Below are positions 47,733 to 59,700 of a stretch of DNA of 64,000 nucleotides, piece by piece (the first letter of the stretch is position 1; each line of letters starts with the position of its first letter). The DNA is from Porpolomopsis calyptriformis (lineage: Eukaryota; Basidiomycota; Agaricomycetes; Agaricales; Hygrophoraceae), in NCBI GenBank assembly GCA_951640195.1, contig OX621174.1:1612001-1676000 (forward strand), in the 5' to 3' direction. The translations under genes were made by a program, and so were the position numbers. The notes under the pieces were generated by a model. That model worked only from the letters and a program-made list of their open reading frames with translations. It was not told the DNA's origin and ran no database searches.

Positions 47733-48970
47733 TGGATTCGGATTCGGTAGTGCTTTTGGAACTTGTGAATGTTTGTTAATCCTATATTTGGTAGGTGTTC
47801 AAATCGAGCCCAGCATAACTTATGCTTGGCTGCGCACTTCAAAAGAGGCAGTTTGGACAATCATGAGTGTAATTATAAAAGAAGGATGAACCATAAAATC
47901 AAGTGAGATGTTGAGGTCATCTCCATTGGAACTAAAATCGATGAAATTTTATCACCGAAGGTCTCTTTTTCTCGTTTGAATAGTAGCGACTTTCTCATTG
48001 TATTACAGCATTCGTAACTGAAATTTACTGATAAACAGATCAACTGGCACTGATTCGTGGTGATCATGCAATGATTAGATGTACTTTGGGCATGGTGAAG
48101 TCAATTTAATGTAGACTAGTCAGCTGCCGCCTTAGCTAAATGTAAGTTTTCCAATTTGCTAATGATCCGCACCTACAAACCTACTCTGTGGTATTGTTTT
48201 TCAGTAACTAGAAATTTTCATCACTGAAAAGATGTGAGGGGGTGATTGAGTGATTTAGTTACTGTTTTTCGTTGATTTCCCTTCCCTTCCTTCCAACAGT
48301 CTCATTTTGGCAAAGGTTTGCTAATGTCTTCAACCTTATCGATAGCCTGTATTATGGAACGCAATACTTGCCTGCTAAGAAAACTTTAAATGCCGTCAAT
48401 CTACGACATGCCGAGGTAAAGGGCCTCGGGTACACCTAGTATAGCAACATAAGATTAAAGTACGGCTGAAAGACATCTTTGTGCTTCTTCAGACGACTCA
48501 GAATCACTTATTTCTCACTTTGTAATGGAGCGTGACTGCCATCCTTGATGATGTTGGAGAAGCGGTGAATGGTTTGCACCTTGGTGAGTGGTCATCTGGA
48601 TACCAACACAAAAGGTCATAATGAAAATTCAATTCATAGGGAATATCCGACGTGCGTGAGCAGATGAAATGTAGGAAAAGAGAGTGCGGGAGTGAGAATG
48701 GGTACGAGGGCCACCCTGAGAAGAAGGTAAAGAGGAAGTTGGCTAAGGGAGAACAAGGTGGAATCTACAGACGGGAGGGATGGCAAGGGTCACCATCCAT
48801 GCTTCTCTACTGCATCCGAGAGATTGCGTGCCGAATCTTGATAACCATATTATTCAACACAGGGGCCTGATATTCAGATTTTTTAATGAAAGCCTTACCG
48901 TTCGATCCCAACCTCAGCATTTCCATCCTCTCGCCGTAACCGTTTGAAATCGTTTTGATCTCTCTGACCC
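47733..48970. other. Long gap without a supported gene
   Basis: It includes the promoter of the minus-strand gene and the dispersed repeat at 48353-48436. A small plus frame (48652-48870, EKKVKRKLAKGEQGG) is too short and isolated to call. Confidence 0.4.
48353..48436. repeat. Dispersed ~85-bp repeat, copy 1
   Basis: TATGGAACGCAA..GCCTGCTAAGAAAACTTTAAATG..GACATGCCGAGGTAAAGG..GGGTACAC is shared with 63328-63418 in the same orientation. Copy 2 carries a ~7-bp insertion. It could be a retrocopied tail, a MITE or a conserved 3' UTR. Confidence 0.75.
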
Positions 48971-49536
48971 CTAACCATCAATCCCATGGCTCTCCGTCGA
49001 CTGTGGTCCAATGGGGTCATTATCAGTCCCCGGCTGGGTTGGCGCAGTGACGATCCCACAGTGGATTGTTTGCTGGATCTCTTCGGCTATCTTGCCATCG
49101 CCATCCGTTGTCGACTGGGTGTTTACCGATGGCTCTGCTATGGTTGTCATCTTCGTGTTCTTTGAATTGACATAGACGGTCGGTAGTGTTTCTTCAGTTT
49201 CCTCATCCGACAAAAATTTGGCCTTCCATTGCTTTCTTCTTCTCGGGCTGACAGCTTTGGGGATGTTCATCTCATTCGCCTAACACGTCCCCTCTGTCAA
49301 CCTGAAAAAAAGGAAAAGAGCAAGCTCACCTGGTGATGTTGGGCAGCGTGACTTTGATTCCCCGCAGATCCTGGTCCCATGGGGTTTCCCTCACCCTCCA
49401 TCTGGTCTGAGGTCGTAACCCTCTGAGATTGAGATCTAGTGGCCAAGTGAGGCGACGCGGACACAGTCATGAAGAAGACTGCTGGAGATGGTCGTAGTAG
49501 AGGACCGTTCAGGTTCACCCTGTCAAACTGTGGCAT
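48971..49536 (-). CDS. Hypothetical protein, 171 aa
   Basis: Two exons, 49330-49536 and 48971-49279 (50-bp intron), sum to 516 nt, 171 aa. Sequence is low in hydrophobics, with a basic patch SPRRRKQWKAKF, an acidic SDEETEE run and a Thr/Ser/Pro-rich tail: probably disordered. It is divergent from the F-box-like gene at 49652, across a 115-bp region with CACGTG. No family was recognised; small-gene status makes it tentative. Confidence 0.45.
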
Positions 49537-49552
49537 TTTAAGCGACCCTAGC

Positions 49553-49558
49553 CACGTG
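49553..49558. promoter_or_regulatory. CACGTG in a divergent promoter
   Basis: GCCACGTGAATAA lies between starts at 49536 (minus) and 49652 (plus). Confidence 0.4.
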
Positions 49559-49651
49559 AATAATCGATTTTAGTTGAGAGTGAGTCAAAGCGTCGAGGTC
49601 GACTTAGTATATAGAGCAGCCGAAAGTCTCCCAAAACCACCATCATCCATC

Positions 49652-50455
49652 ATGATTTCCCTTCCCATAGATCTGTGGCTCAAAATTATCCCCTACATTC
49701 AGAACTCGTCCCAAGATCTGCTCGCACTGGCACTAGTAAACAGGAACTTTGCCTCCGTTGTGTTTCCATTCCTGGCCCGATACATGCTTGTCGATCCAAT
49801 GCCAAAGCCGCAACACCCGATTCGTTTCCTTGAATTCACCTCCATCAGGAATTGGCACGGCGGTTGGGTTCAGCAAAATTTGAAGAGGGCTGGGAGCAAC
49901 CTGAGGGTCACCAGGTTGGGATTCAATACGTCCGGTTGTCAGTGTTTCAGGTTATTCCTATGTGTCTGGGTTTTATCGCTAACCCCGCATGAAGATGACT
50001 GCGTCGAACTCACGCACCTAAACTTTTTCCACAACGTGTGGCTCAGGGAAGTTACCCTCTCTGGATTACGACTAAGACGGCCGGGTAACGTCAACCTAAT
50101 CGATATCTCGAGGATATTTGCTGGATGTTCTATGGAAGATTTGACCAAGTTCACTCTCGATCTTACACGGGCCAACTGGGATAACTGCATCAAAGTCAAT
50201 TGGGCCCTCCTCGACGCATATCTTTCCTCGAGACCTTCCCTTCAATCTGTGCACATTTTAGGCCCTCTGTCTGTGATGGAGGTCAGCGATATCATGCCAC
50301 TGGTCACCGCGAAGGGCATCCTTGATGTCACGTTCAGGCCAACTTTGCCGGAACCATCGGTACCATTGGTACCATGGCCATCTATATCTGGGCAGATACG
50401 TAGGAGGAAGTTTCGAAGAAGGAAGGGGAGTGGAACGGGGCAGGATACAGGTTGA
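49652..50455 (+). CDS. F-box-like protein, 267 aa
   Basis: The N-terminus LPIDLWLKIIPYIQ..LLALALVNRNF fits an F-box, which docks substrate adaptors on Skp1-Cullin ubiquitin ligases. The rest has leucine-rich but irregular segments (LREVTLSGLRLR, LTKFTLDLTRAN), as in many fungal F-box proteins with degenerate leucine-rich repeats. The C-terminus is basic (RRRKFRRRKG). Single exon. The start is the ATG directly before the F-box; the frame is open further upstream without another good start. It is the longer copy of the inverted pair. Confidence 0.7.
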   Translation: MISLPIDLWLKIIPYIQNSSQDLLALALVNRNFASVVFPFLARYMLVDPMPKPQHPIRFLEFTSIRNWHGGWVQQNLKRAGSNLRVTRLGFNTSGCQCFRLFLCVWVLSLTPHEDDCVELTHLNFFHNVWLREVTLSGLRLRRPGNVNLIDISRIFAGCSMEDLTKFTLDLTRANWDNCIKVNWALLDAYLSSRPSLQSVHILGPLSVMEVSDIMPLVTAKGILDVTFRPTLPEPSVPLVPWPSISGQIRRRKFRRRKGSGTGQDTG

Positions 50456-51231
50456 ATAGGAATGGGGCAATGTTATCCTGTAACAATCTGTTGAAATGGA
50501 TCCGTTATGACCCTGGCTGATACTGACCAGTCCGAAGTGGAAGATATTGTCCTCTTGAGACTACCCAAGCCGAAGTCAGAGAACACAGAGAGAGATCGTT
50601 GTCATTGTTACTACATACATTTGCATCTGTGTCTACTTTTTATATGTATGCGACATCAAAGGGGTCAGGGCTTTGTGATCCTTTGATAGCACGATAGCCG
50701 ATTGGTTGTTTGAAAAGATAGTTGAGACGGGATTGGGCCAAATACTTCACCAATAAAGGTGCGGAGCCATAAGGCTTCCTTTGCAGCACGAGTTGCTACA
50801 TATTTAGCTTTAGGGATCTCTCCGATGGGAAATGGCAGGGCGAATCTGCGTGGGTGACAAAAGCAACAGTTCGATATTACTTGCAGCCGCTGCGCAATCC
50901 AACAATCTTTCTTCTCAGTAATATCGTGCTATCAAAGGATCACAAAGCGCTTCGCTTTGTAGGTTAGACCCCTTCGATGTCGTATACATATAAAAAGTAG
51001 ACACAGATGCAGCAACAATGACAACGATCTCTCTCTGTGTTCTCCGCCTTGGGCTTGGGTCGTCTCAAGAGGACGATATCTTCCAATCCAGACTCATCAG
51101 TATCAGGCAGGGTCATCATACGCGATCCATTGCAACAGATGGCTACAGGATAACGTCACCACATTCCCATTCAACCCGTATCCTGCCCCCTTCCACTACC
51201 CTTCCTTCTTCAAAACTTCTTCCTGCCTCGC

Positions 51232-51975
51232 TTACATACCCACCCACGATAGGGATGGCCATGGTACCGATGGTTCCGGCAGGGTTGGCATGGATGTCAC
51301 CCTAAGGATGCCCTTGGTGCCAATCAGTGGCATGATATCGTTGACCTCTATCACAAACAGAGGGCCTAAAATGTGCACAGATTGAAGGGAAGGTCTCGAG
51401 GAAAGATATGCGTCGAGGAGGGCCCAATTGACGTTGACGCAGTTATCCAGGTTGGCCCGTGTAAGATCCAGAGTGAACTTGGTCAAAGCACTCATCAGAC
51501 ATCCAGCAAATATTCTCGAGATATCGATTGTGTCGTAGTGACCCGGCATTTTTAGTCGTAATCCAGAGAGGGTAACTTCCCTGAGGTATAAGTTGCGGGA
51601 AAAGCTTAACCGCTCGAGTTCTAGGCAGTCATCTTTATGCGGGATTAGTGATAAAGCCCAGACATATAGGAATAAACTAAAACACTGACATCCGGAGGCA
51701 TCGAATCCCAACCTGGCGACCCACAGGTTACTCCCGGCCATCTCCAGATGTTCCTGAACCAAATCGCCGCCCCACTCCGAAATGGCGGTGAACTCAACAA
51801 GGTGGATAGGGTGTCGCGGCTGTGGCAATGGATTGACGATGGCATATTGGGCCAGGGAGGGCAACACAGCGGAGGAAACATCCCTATTCACTAGGGATAG
51901 TGCGAGTAGATCCCTGGGCCTGTCCTGAATGTGGGAGATTATTTTGAACCACAGCTCTAGGGGAAGGAGGATCAT
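51232..51975 (-). CDS. F-box-like protein, 247 aa, paralogue of 49652-50455
   Basis: LPLELWFKIISHIQ..LLALSLVNRDV is the F-box-like start, and DISRIFAGC and WALLDAYLSSRPSLQS match the paralogue throughout. It ends shortly after WPSLSWVGM, about 20 residues shorter, so the basic C-terminal tail of the paralogue is absent. Its frame is otherwise intact, so both copies could be expressed. Confidence 0.68.
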   Translation of the reverse strand: MILLPLELWFKIISHIQDRPRDLLALSLVNRDVSSAVLPSLAQYAIVNPLPQPRHPIHLVEFTAISEWGGDLVQEHLEMAGSNLWVARLGFDASGCQCFSLFLYVWALSLIPHKDDCLELERLSFSRNLYLREVTLSGLRLKMPGHYDTIDISRIFAGCLMSALTKFTLDLTRANLDNCVNVNWALLDAYLSSRPSLQSVHILGPLFVIEVNDIMPLIGTKGILRVTSMPTLPEPSVPWPSLSWVGM

Positions 51976-51977
51976 GA

Positions 51978-52633
51978 TGGATGGTGGGTGGTGGCTTAGG
52001 GAGAAAGTGGAGAATTGGGGTCGAGAAAAAATGAGGGGATTTTATAGTGTGGATGCCACGATTATTGTGGCTTGTGGCAAACGAGCTCTGCCCACGCTCA
52101 CTGTCGATTGGCTTGGTTTTCTCGCCCCTTAATTCTCAGACCGCGGTAGGTTCATGTCCTGTCAGCGAACGCTGCATGCGTCATGCAGTTAGTCAGTGCT
52201 ACACAGCGCTATGTTACCATTCACCTTCGGTCGGCCTGGTTCTTGCCTCTTAGCTTCACTGCACCACAATGTATCACCACCTTTTAACCAAGTACACTCT
52301 GTTCGGAACAGAGCGGTTCGGTTCAGAGGAGTACACTGAAACTCTGTTAGACTGCTCTCCAACCTTTGCTTCAAACGGAATGCATTTATTTCAGCCAGGC
52401 CTCTAAGTGAACGCAAGGGAGAAGGGCAGGTAGAAGAAGGTGGCAGGATCAGGATCGAATGGCGCAGTGTTATTCCACAGTTGTCCTCTACTTTTTAGCT
52501 CAATCTACAGCTCCATCGACTCAATACGGTATATGCAGTGAAGTATAGCAGGCGTAGCTGATAAATCTCGACAAACAAACCATACTTGCCCCGATCACTT
52601 TAGTGCATCTTGCTAAATCTCTTGATAAAATCC
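51978..52633. other. Intergenic
   Basis: Holds the promoter of the minus-strand F-box-like gene and of the next plus gene. A small palindrome CTCTGTTC/GAACAGAG lies near 52298-52314. No gene was recognised. Confidence 0.4.
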
Positions 52634-54640
52634 ATGGAGACTGATTTGCATGCTCTCGAAACTAGCTGGTGGCCTGTTGGAAAGGTCCCGCAGGCCACAG
52701 TTCCGCTATCCTCACGATGCTATATCAAAAACACCACCCAGGATGGACTCATGTCAGTCCAAGCGGCCCAACATATTTGTTCTCTCCCGATAAAGTGGAG
52801 GCCAATATTCACCGTCATTGACTTGTGCCAGCTTCAGCTGCAATTTCAAAAAGAGGATGGAGGGAGTCATCTTGGAAAGTTGATGGTATGGTATGACATG
52901 CTTAGGACGTATATCATAAAGGAAGCGCAAAGAGAAAAGCCTGCGTCTGGCAGTCTTTGGATTCCTGATGTCGTTCATCGGTTCTGTGTTCGACTGGAGC
53001 TAGGGAAGGCCCACCAGCCCAAAAAACTCAAAGCATTCGAAGCCGAGCTTAGAAGCCATTATTCTTCCAGACAACACTGGTGGTATGGTAAGATATCGAT
53101 ATTTTCAAGGCTAGGCTTGAGTAATAAATGCTTGTATACCCAGACCTTTTATCCTGGAAGCAGAGCAAAGAATTCTACTGGCTTCCCCAAGTCCTAAAAT
53201 CCGTTGATCCTTTCAGTGACCGATCGAATTGCACCACCTGGCTTGACGGTTTCGAAGCAGACTGCATCTTATTTGGGTTCACCAATCGTTTGGAGGCTGT
53301 CGCGATCTCCTCCGTGGAACTTGAGCGTGTACCTGAGCTTGAACTTGGACCTGGGTATGAACACGAACACGAATATGAACAAGATGATAACGATCAAGGT
53401 GAGGGTGAAGGTGAAGGTGTGTGATCCTGATGTCAATTCGATAGCTTGTTAAGTACTTATCATTCAATTAATTTCATGAGCTCCAAAAAGGAAGCGAGGA
53501 CGCCCACGCAAGGACAAGCATGTTGAATTATCTAATGATTTCCCCAAAGCATGGATTCTGAGGAGTGGAGAGAGGGTTGCATCTTGCCCTATGGATTTCT
53601 TTCAGACCCTCCCTGCATTAACGGGGGGTGATGTCCCCAGAAAAAAGGCCATGAGAAAGGTACCGACTATGTTATTTTTCAATGGCGTCATATTCACCAT
53701 ACACAGAGAATTCAAGCGAATACAAAACCAGAAGCAGAAGCAGGCGTCTCAGCAAAGTCACTACCTGCTTCTCCTGGCAAGGACTTCCAGGTTTGTTTGT
53801 AGTTTTATGTTTGTATTTGAATGATTTGTACAGGTAAGACGCCCTAAGCAGCCCTCATTGGCAAGGCGTATACCCTCCTCAGCTATACCATCTGTGAATC
53901 ACCCTCAGCAGGTGGGTCTTATCTTCTTCATACCTAGTCAGAAGCAATGGCGATTTATCCAAGAATTCGTCCAGAAAAATCGAAATCGAAATCTATCCGA
54001 AAGCCTGCTTGTAGGTCTGGATCCAGAAATAGAGGTTGAGAAAAGGAAAAGGGTATAGTATTTTCCCCATCATGTGCCTCGTGTATGCTTATATGTATGT
54101 CTCCTAGGATACGAAGGGGAAGGGGCGCGCTACAGACACCACTCTGGTGGGTATCAGGCTTGCATTCGAGTCATTCGGAGTACAAGTCCAGATGGATGGT
54201 GACGGTAGCCATCCTTTTTCTTCTAGGTCGTGGATGATGGTCACGATAAGCTAGAACCAGAACCCATCCCACGTTGGGTGAAATTGCTCCTTCAGCCACT
54301 CAGCGGTAATGCAGATGACCTCGCAACCCACCTCCTTGATCTATCGGATGCAACGAAAGGATACGACAAGAAAGGCATATGGGTCGATTTGTCACACTTT
54401 GATGTAGACATGGTATGTCTTTCTGTCGAATATGGGGGTATTGCATCCATCCATTTTTCTGACTAGATCAAGAATCTGGTGATGGAGTGGAAAAAGCGAC
54501 AAGACTTGGCAAATTTCACTATGTTTGAGGACAACGACGAGTTGGTTTTCATGAAGAGAACGTTCAAAGGCATACACGCCCTCATTGCCAAAGGTGCCAT
54601 GCACAACTTTCATAAGTATGTTGAGGAAATGATGAAATGA
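52634..54640 (+). CDS. AT-hook-containing protein of unknown function
   Basis: Exons 52634-53087, 53144-53416, 53481-53659, 53707-53790 and 53834-53911 are in phase; later exons to the TGA at 54640 are approximate. The N-terminal ~240 aa (WWPVGKVPQATVPL, CSLPIKWRPIF, DLLSWKQSKEFYWL) are globular but unrecognised. A strongly acidic Glu/Asp/Gly run follows, then KRKRGRPRKDK, a canonical AT-hook for AT-rich minor-groove DNA. The C-terminal portion (IPRWVKLLLQPLSG, MEWKKRQDLANF) is unrecognised. Convergent with the Ulp1-like gene, 134 bp apart. Probably nuclear,by inference from the AT-hook. Confidence 0.62.
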
Positions 54641-54774
54641 AGACAAGGTTGCGATGCACAAATGAATAGAATGGCTGAATGAACGAATGCTGAACGAATG
54701 CTGAATGCTATTACAGCTAATAAAGCTACCCCATCTTCAGACAAAAACCAGGTGAATAGTACAGTGAGTGTATA

Positions 54775-56382
54775 TTAAGATTCCTTGCGATTGCCAATCC
54801 TAAGCTTCCCAGAAACCAGCTCCATGATCATCATATTCCGAAAATCAGCAACATCAGCCTCTTCCAAAACTGAAGGTATAGCCATACCGTTGACCAGCCA
54901 CTTGAGATATTGACAGGTATACACCCCGCAATCTGTGGACCCTTTTTGTTGCGGCACAGACATATCTGTTTCGCAATTCCACCCAGAGAGATTATAATTC
55001 ACCTCAGTGGTGAGATAATCGCTGACAGCCTTTTTCGACACCTGTCAGCATTTAATCAGGAACTCTGTGGCTTGAAAATCTCACTTTAATAATGCCTGCC
55101 CGGGTCTTCGCATTTCCGCATGCAGTCATACTATCATAGAACTCCCAGCGTCGATCCGTGAAGTTCATCCTCAGCAGCAGCCAGTGATTTTGGTTTTGGT
55201 TTACGGGGATATAAAGGGACTTCAAGGTTTCCAACGTCTCGTTGATGGAGGACAAAGCAGCTGCATACCATCCACGTTTGACCTTTTGGCCATTCTTGGT
55301 AACCTGTCAGATCGATGGAAGGAAGGAAACGTTTGGGAAAAGGGCTTACCAACTCTGCAGAGAGCAACCTTGTTGCGCCACCATAATCCTTGTGGTCTAG
55401 GTTTGATACCTGAGGCCAGAAATATGTCGATATCAGTTTTACTTCTTTATCCTTATTCTGAGCCCGACAGAGATCGATGTATGAGCCTAGGATAGAGTCA
55501 TCCAATTCGGCGCCTGGGTTAAGCTTTTGTAGAGCTTTGTGGTCAACGAGGGAGGTGGAGCGTGGGCATACCAAGGATGGGTCTGCAAGCAGACGTATCC
55601 AAGGCATCGTGGAACGCTCTTCCTTGGAGAAAAAGGCATAGATCGGGGTGTCGACAAATTTCAATGGTTTGTTTGCCTCTTTTACACCAAATAGTTAGTC
55701 TTCAACAAGCAGAGAAAACGCAATGTCTTACCAGCTGCAATAGTACTGCTTGGGCATGCTCGCAAAAACACATGGAATTGCCAGGCGTAAAGTCTTGTCT
55801 TTTTCTCTGGGAAGCCTAGGTGGTCTTTTGAAATTTCTAGCCACCTGGGCAGATAAAGCTGGACACTGGGGGTTTTTAAAGCCCTTTCCCACTCTGCGTG
55901 TCAATTAAAATTAAAATCGAAGCGTGAATAAATATCTCATTACACTCACCGTCCAGAGAGGGTGCAGGCATGCCTTCATCCTTCCAGGCACCATATCTCT
56001 TAATGAGTTCCATAAAGTCATTGCGGCCCTCTGGGATATGGGTGCATCCACAGAATGTTCGCCATAGCCATGGGGTGAGGACTTCAGGCGAGCGCAAATT
56101 ATGCCCCTTCACCCCCTTGAAGTAGTCCTCTATGGCAGCACGCAACCGAGTGTGGTAGTTGTAGTTATGGCTGTACTGGCCAGTAGCACTTGTATGCCAA
56201 TACATGTAGTGCGCATCAAAGAGCGCAAGCTCGAATGCTGGGAGGCCATCATCATGCAATTCGCAGCATATCGTGCCTATCCAGATGAAATTACGTCCAA
56301 AGGTCCATTTAGTGAACTTGCTAACGGGGGGGGTTGTCGACTGATTCCAGAGGCTTTCATCGTTGGCGAAAACTTCAGCCAT
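54775..56382 (-). CDS. Ulp1-like C48 cysteine protease with novel N-terminal region
   Basis: Exons 55950-56382, 55732-55893, 55350-55678, 55085-55303 and 54775-55041 sum to 1410 nt, 469 aa. The C-terminal ~160 aa carry the C48 triad and oxyanion Gln in order: QNHWLLL (His), WEFYDSM (Asp), VPQQKGSTDCGVY (Gln, Cys). Ulp1-type enzymes cleave SUMO or related modifiers; many fungal mobile elements carry such genes. The first ~300 aa (FGRNFIWIGTICCELH, WRTFCGCTHIPEGR) are unrecognised. Catalytic residues are all present, so activity is likely. The divergent gene at 56791 starts 409 bp away; a LINE fragment sits in that interval. Confidence 0.82.
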
Positions 56383-56565
56383 TCCTTAATTCCAGCTTAA
56401 GTTGATTCGCGTACACTAACGGAACCCACACATAAACACTCACCTCACAAAGCGACTCTATGTGAGGCTTCGGGGTTTCCTAGAAATCCTTATAGGACTA
56501 GCCACCAGTTCACTTTACTTCACTTCTTGCAGCCTTCGTTTGCCTGTCGATTAAATCAAATCACG

Positions 56566-56720
56566 ACACAACTCATGAAACTCACTGCGTGAGCCAAAGC
56601 CCTGGGACAACCCACTTATAAGGCTGCGAACAAAGTTGCAGAGTTGGTTGTGTATAGTAATATAGAACTAACTAGTGCATCTTAGCGCATACATTTGCTG
56701 AATTCAAAAAAAAAAAAAAA
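56566..56720 (+). mobile_element. 5'-truncated LINE insertion, 155 bp
   Basis: It ends in an A-run (about 56706-56720) and is bounded by a 13-bp target duplication AAATCAAATCACG (56553-56565 and 56721-56733). Its body (CACTGCGTGAGCCAAAGCCC, CTTAGCGCATACATTTGCT) matches the 3' end of the longer insertion at 60447-61330. Confidence 0.85.
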
Positions 56721-56729
56721 AAATCAAAT

Positions 56730-56735
56730 CACGTG
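56730..56735. promoter_or_regulatory. CACGTG at the LINE target site, upstream of the 880-aa gene
   Basis: TCACGTGAGTC lies 55 bp before the ATG at 56791; the target duplication of the LINE fragment ends inside the motif. Confidence 0.4.
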
Positions 56736-56790
56736 AGTCTCTTTTTCCTTAGCGCCGTTACAACAGACTTTTCATACACGATTAGCTGCA

Positions 56791-59700
56791 ATGCCCCATA
56801 CACAATCAGCGACTAGCAACTTTCATGGGGATGATTACTCTGATAGTGATTCCTCCCAAGGCAACCCACCCTCTCCGATGAATATCTCCCCGACCCAAGG
56901 CCACACAACCAATCAACCTTCACCACGCTATACCCCTGAACCCAATGAAGGTGGTTGGAATCCCAACGATTTCCTGAACATCTCACCTTCTCCCAAAATT
57001 TCTGCACGCGGCATAGAGTATGAACAAACAAACAAACATATCTTTATGTCTCTTTATTAACATATCATCACCAACTAGCACGCAGCCAAATGCCCTCATC
57101 CACCAACCACCCCTTACCCAAGCCACCCAGCCTCCTTCCGATCCTGGCCAAGAGCGCCAAGTAGGTGAACAGACCCACCAGTCGGCTCCATCTCCATCTA
57201 CCTCCACATCTCGGCCCATCGATCTCACGAAAGACAAGGCCGACTCACACAGGTATGTATTGGATCTGATCTGTGGCATAGCATAATGACCCACATTCTG
57301 TGGTAGTCTAGAGCCATTGTTGGCAGCATTGGAACAGGTGCAAGTCGGAAACAAACTAACGCTCGCAACATTTGAAAATACCGGCAACCAAGCCACCGCC
57401 CCAGCCCAGCCCATTCCTGCATCCAAACCCACCGCCCCTGCCAAACCCGCCGCCCGAGCCCAAACCACCGCCCCAGCTAAAACCGCCGCCCGAGCCCAAA
57501 CCACCGCCCCAGCTAAAACCGCCGCCACCGCCAACCCTGCTGCCCCAGCCAAATCCGCCACTGTCAACCCCACTGCCCCTGCCAAATCCACCGCCCCTGC
57601 CAAACCCGCCGCCCCAGCCCAAACCACTGCCCCAGCCAAACCCGCCGCCACCGCCAACCCTGCTGCCCCAGCCAAATCCGCCCCCCCAGCCAAATCCGCC
57701 CCCCCAGCTAAATCCGCCCCCCCAGCCAAATCCACCGCCCCTGCGACACCTGCCGCCCCTGCCAACCCTGCCGCCCCAGCCAAGGATACAGCTAATCAAC
57801 CTGCTGCTGTGATGCGCGGCAGTATAGCAGAGAACCAGCCCGAGTTCAATTTCGACCTCGGTGACTTGGCAAACATTCCATGTACATCATCCTACATTGT
57901 TTCTTTGATGAACAGTTGTTGACATTACACACTCTTTTTAAACAAAGCAACCAGCTCGAGCGGAGGCAAGCCAACATCACCTCCACTTCAGGATGAAAAC
58001 TTCGGCATTGATCCGATGCTCACAGCATCATCTTCAATCAACAACCATCCGTTGCCTGCATCCTCCCCCTCCCTGGATCCACCATCTCAACCCAATGCGA
58101 AGCATGTGGGTGCAGAGAGGAGGAGTTCGTCAAGTGGAGCGACGAAAAAACAGACTTCCAACCGTGTGCCCGAGAAGAGGAAGAGGAAGGCTGCTGCAGG
58201 TGGCCGTGCAGTGAAGCGACGGCGCTATGGGTTTCACACGTCAACCTGCATCACGGATGCACTGCCAGGAAACCCTGGCGAAGACTTTCTCCATTCATTG
58301 GAGAACATGGATAAACTGACGTCGGAAACGGCATCATCATCTCAAGATGATGATGAAGCACAAGGCAAGGGGTCGGCAAAGATGGTAAGAAGATGGGAGG
58401 AAAAATAATTTATTACGAGTCCCGCTAATATGCTGCATGTTTTGGATAGTTTTGCCAATATTGTAGTGATGGTGGGTCATTTGTGGTATGCAGTGAACCA
58501 GGGTGTGGTGTCATGCTGTGTGTTTCCTCGGACTCGACTGCGTGTGTCCAGTGGGATGTTCCTGAGGGAACTCCATGGTACTGCCTGAGGCATTGTCGCC
58601 TCAAAAAAATACTTCCCAAGGTTTGGATCTACTTCATGCAAGACAACACCACTGATTTTCCTTCTTCAGTATACAATCAACTCACGAATAAAATCATTCT
58701 TCCACGGGGGGAGGGTTATAACCCCCCTCCTCTACATCCACATATACACATGTGAGGCAAGAATGGTCAAAGAGACACTAACCGCCCCGAATATCGCAGG
58801 GCGATTGAAAGACTTTTACAAGCACGAGCAGGATGACCAGGTGAGGGACGTTTCCTCGAATGACCGAGTGATTTAGGCTTATGGTATTCTATAAACAGCT
58901 CCAGACTATATACGTTTACTTGAATAATGGACGCACTCTCAAAGCATTGCGCTCACAAGCGGTGGAGTGGATAAAGCGATTCCCGAACTCAGCAGTCCTT
59001 GTCGTCCTTGAAGGCCATACTACAGTTCAAACGGGGGAGTTAGTCTACGCATTCCCAGGGGCCAAAACCAACCGCCACGCCCACATCACCGAAGTAAGTA
59101 GTTGTTGGAGGACTTCATAAGAAGATGCTATCGTCGAACTGGAACTGAACCGGAACCGGTTTCCCCAGATTCTACGCGCTACTATGCAGGATGCATACGA
59201 TCCCGTGTTTATGCAGAACCCATCAATCAAGGGCTTGATTGCCCTGTGCTGTGGGCACACATTTCACCACGAGGGAAGTCTACAGTCGTGGAAGTCCCTG
59301 GTTGAAAGGTATGCAGGATTTCCCTCTTCCCCTTCCCCTTTGCGACTTCTGCCCAACAATCAATAAACCGTTTTATCCCTCCTTCTAGTAATATCTTCAC
59401 TTGGGTCATTGGATTCTCCGCAAAGGTGTTATCGCCTATCAAAGTCACATCTGCATTGCCGTTATTCGTTGAGCTGGCATTCCTTCAGCAAGAGAAGAAC
59501 ATGCAGGATGTGGAGGAAGCGCTGCATCGGTCATTTGACCGAGTAGACATCCTCTCACACACACCCGTCCTGCTCATTCGTGCATGGAAGGGATCGGAAT
59601 CGGAATCAGGAGGTGACATTTCCGTCACGCAATTCGCGCTCTCCAACGAGGACTGCCCATGGGGATTGGATCCTCCGGCATGTCCGACATGTGGTGTGGG

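Larger units (their letters stand above)
49650..51977. repeat. Inverted duplication (tail-to-tail gene palindrome)
   Basis: Left arm about 49650-50700, right arm about 50925-51977 in opposite orientation, central spacer about 225 bp. Homology covers both coding regions and the 3' flanks; for example the AAAAAGTAGACACAGATGCA stretch near 50992 is the reverse complement of 50625-50645. Arms differ by substitutions and small indels, so the event is not recent. Confidence 0.85.

Noticed and set aside
57356..57812. Long Gly-rich and Pro-rich frames opposite or out of phase with the APAK repeat
   Set aside because: Shadow frames of a simple coding repeat; the APAK phase is the one continuous with flanking exons.
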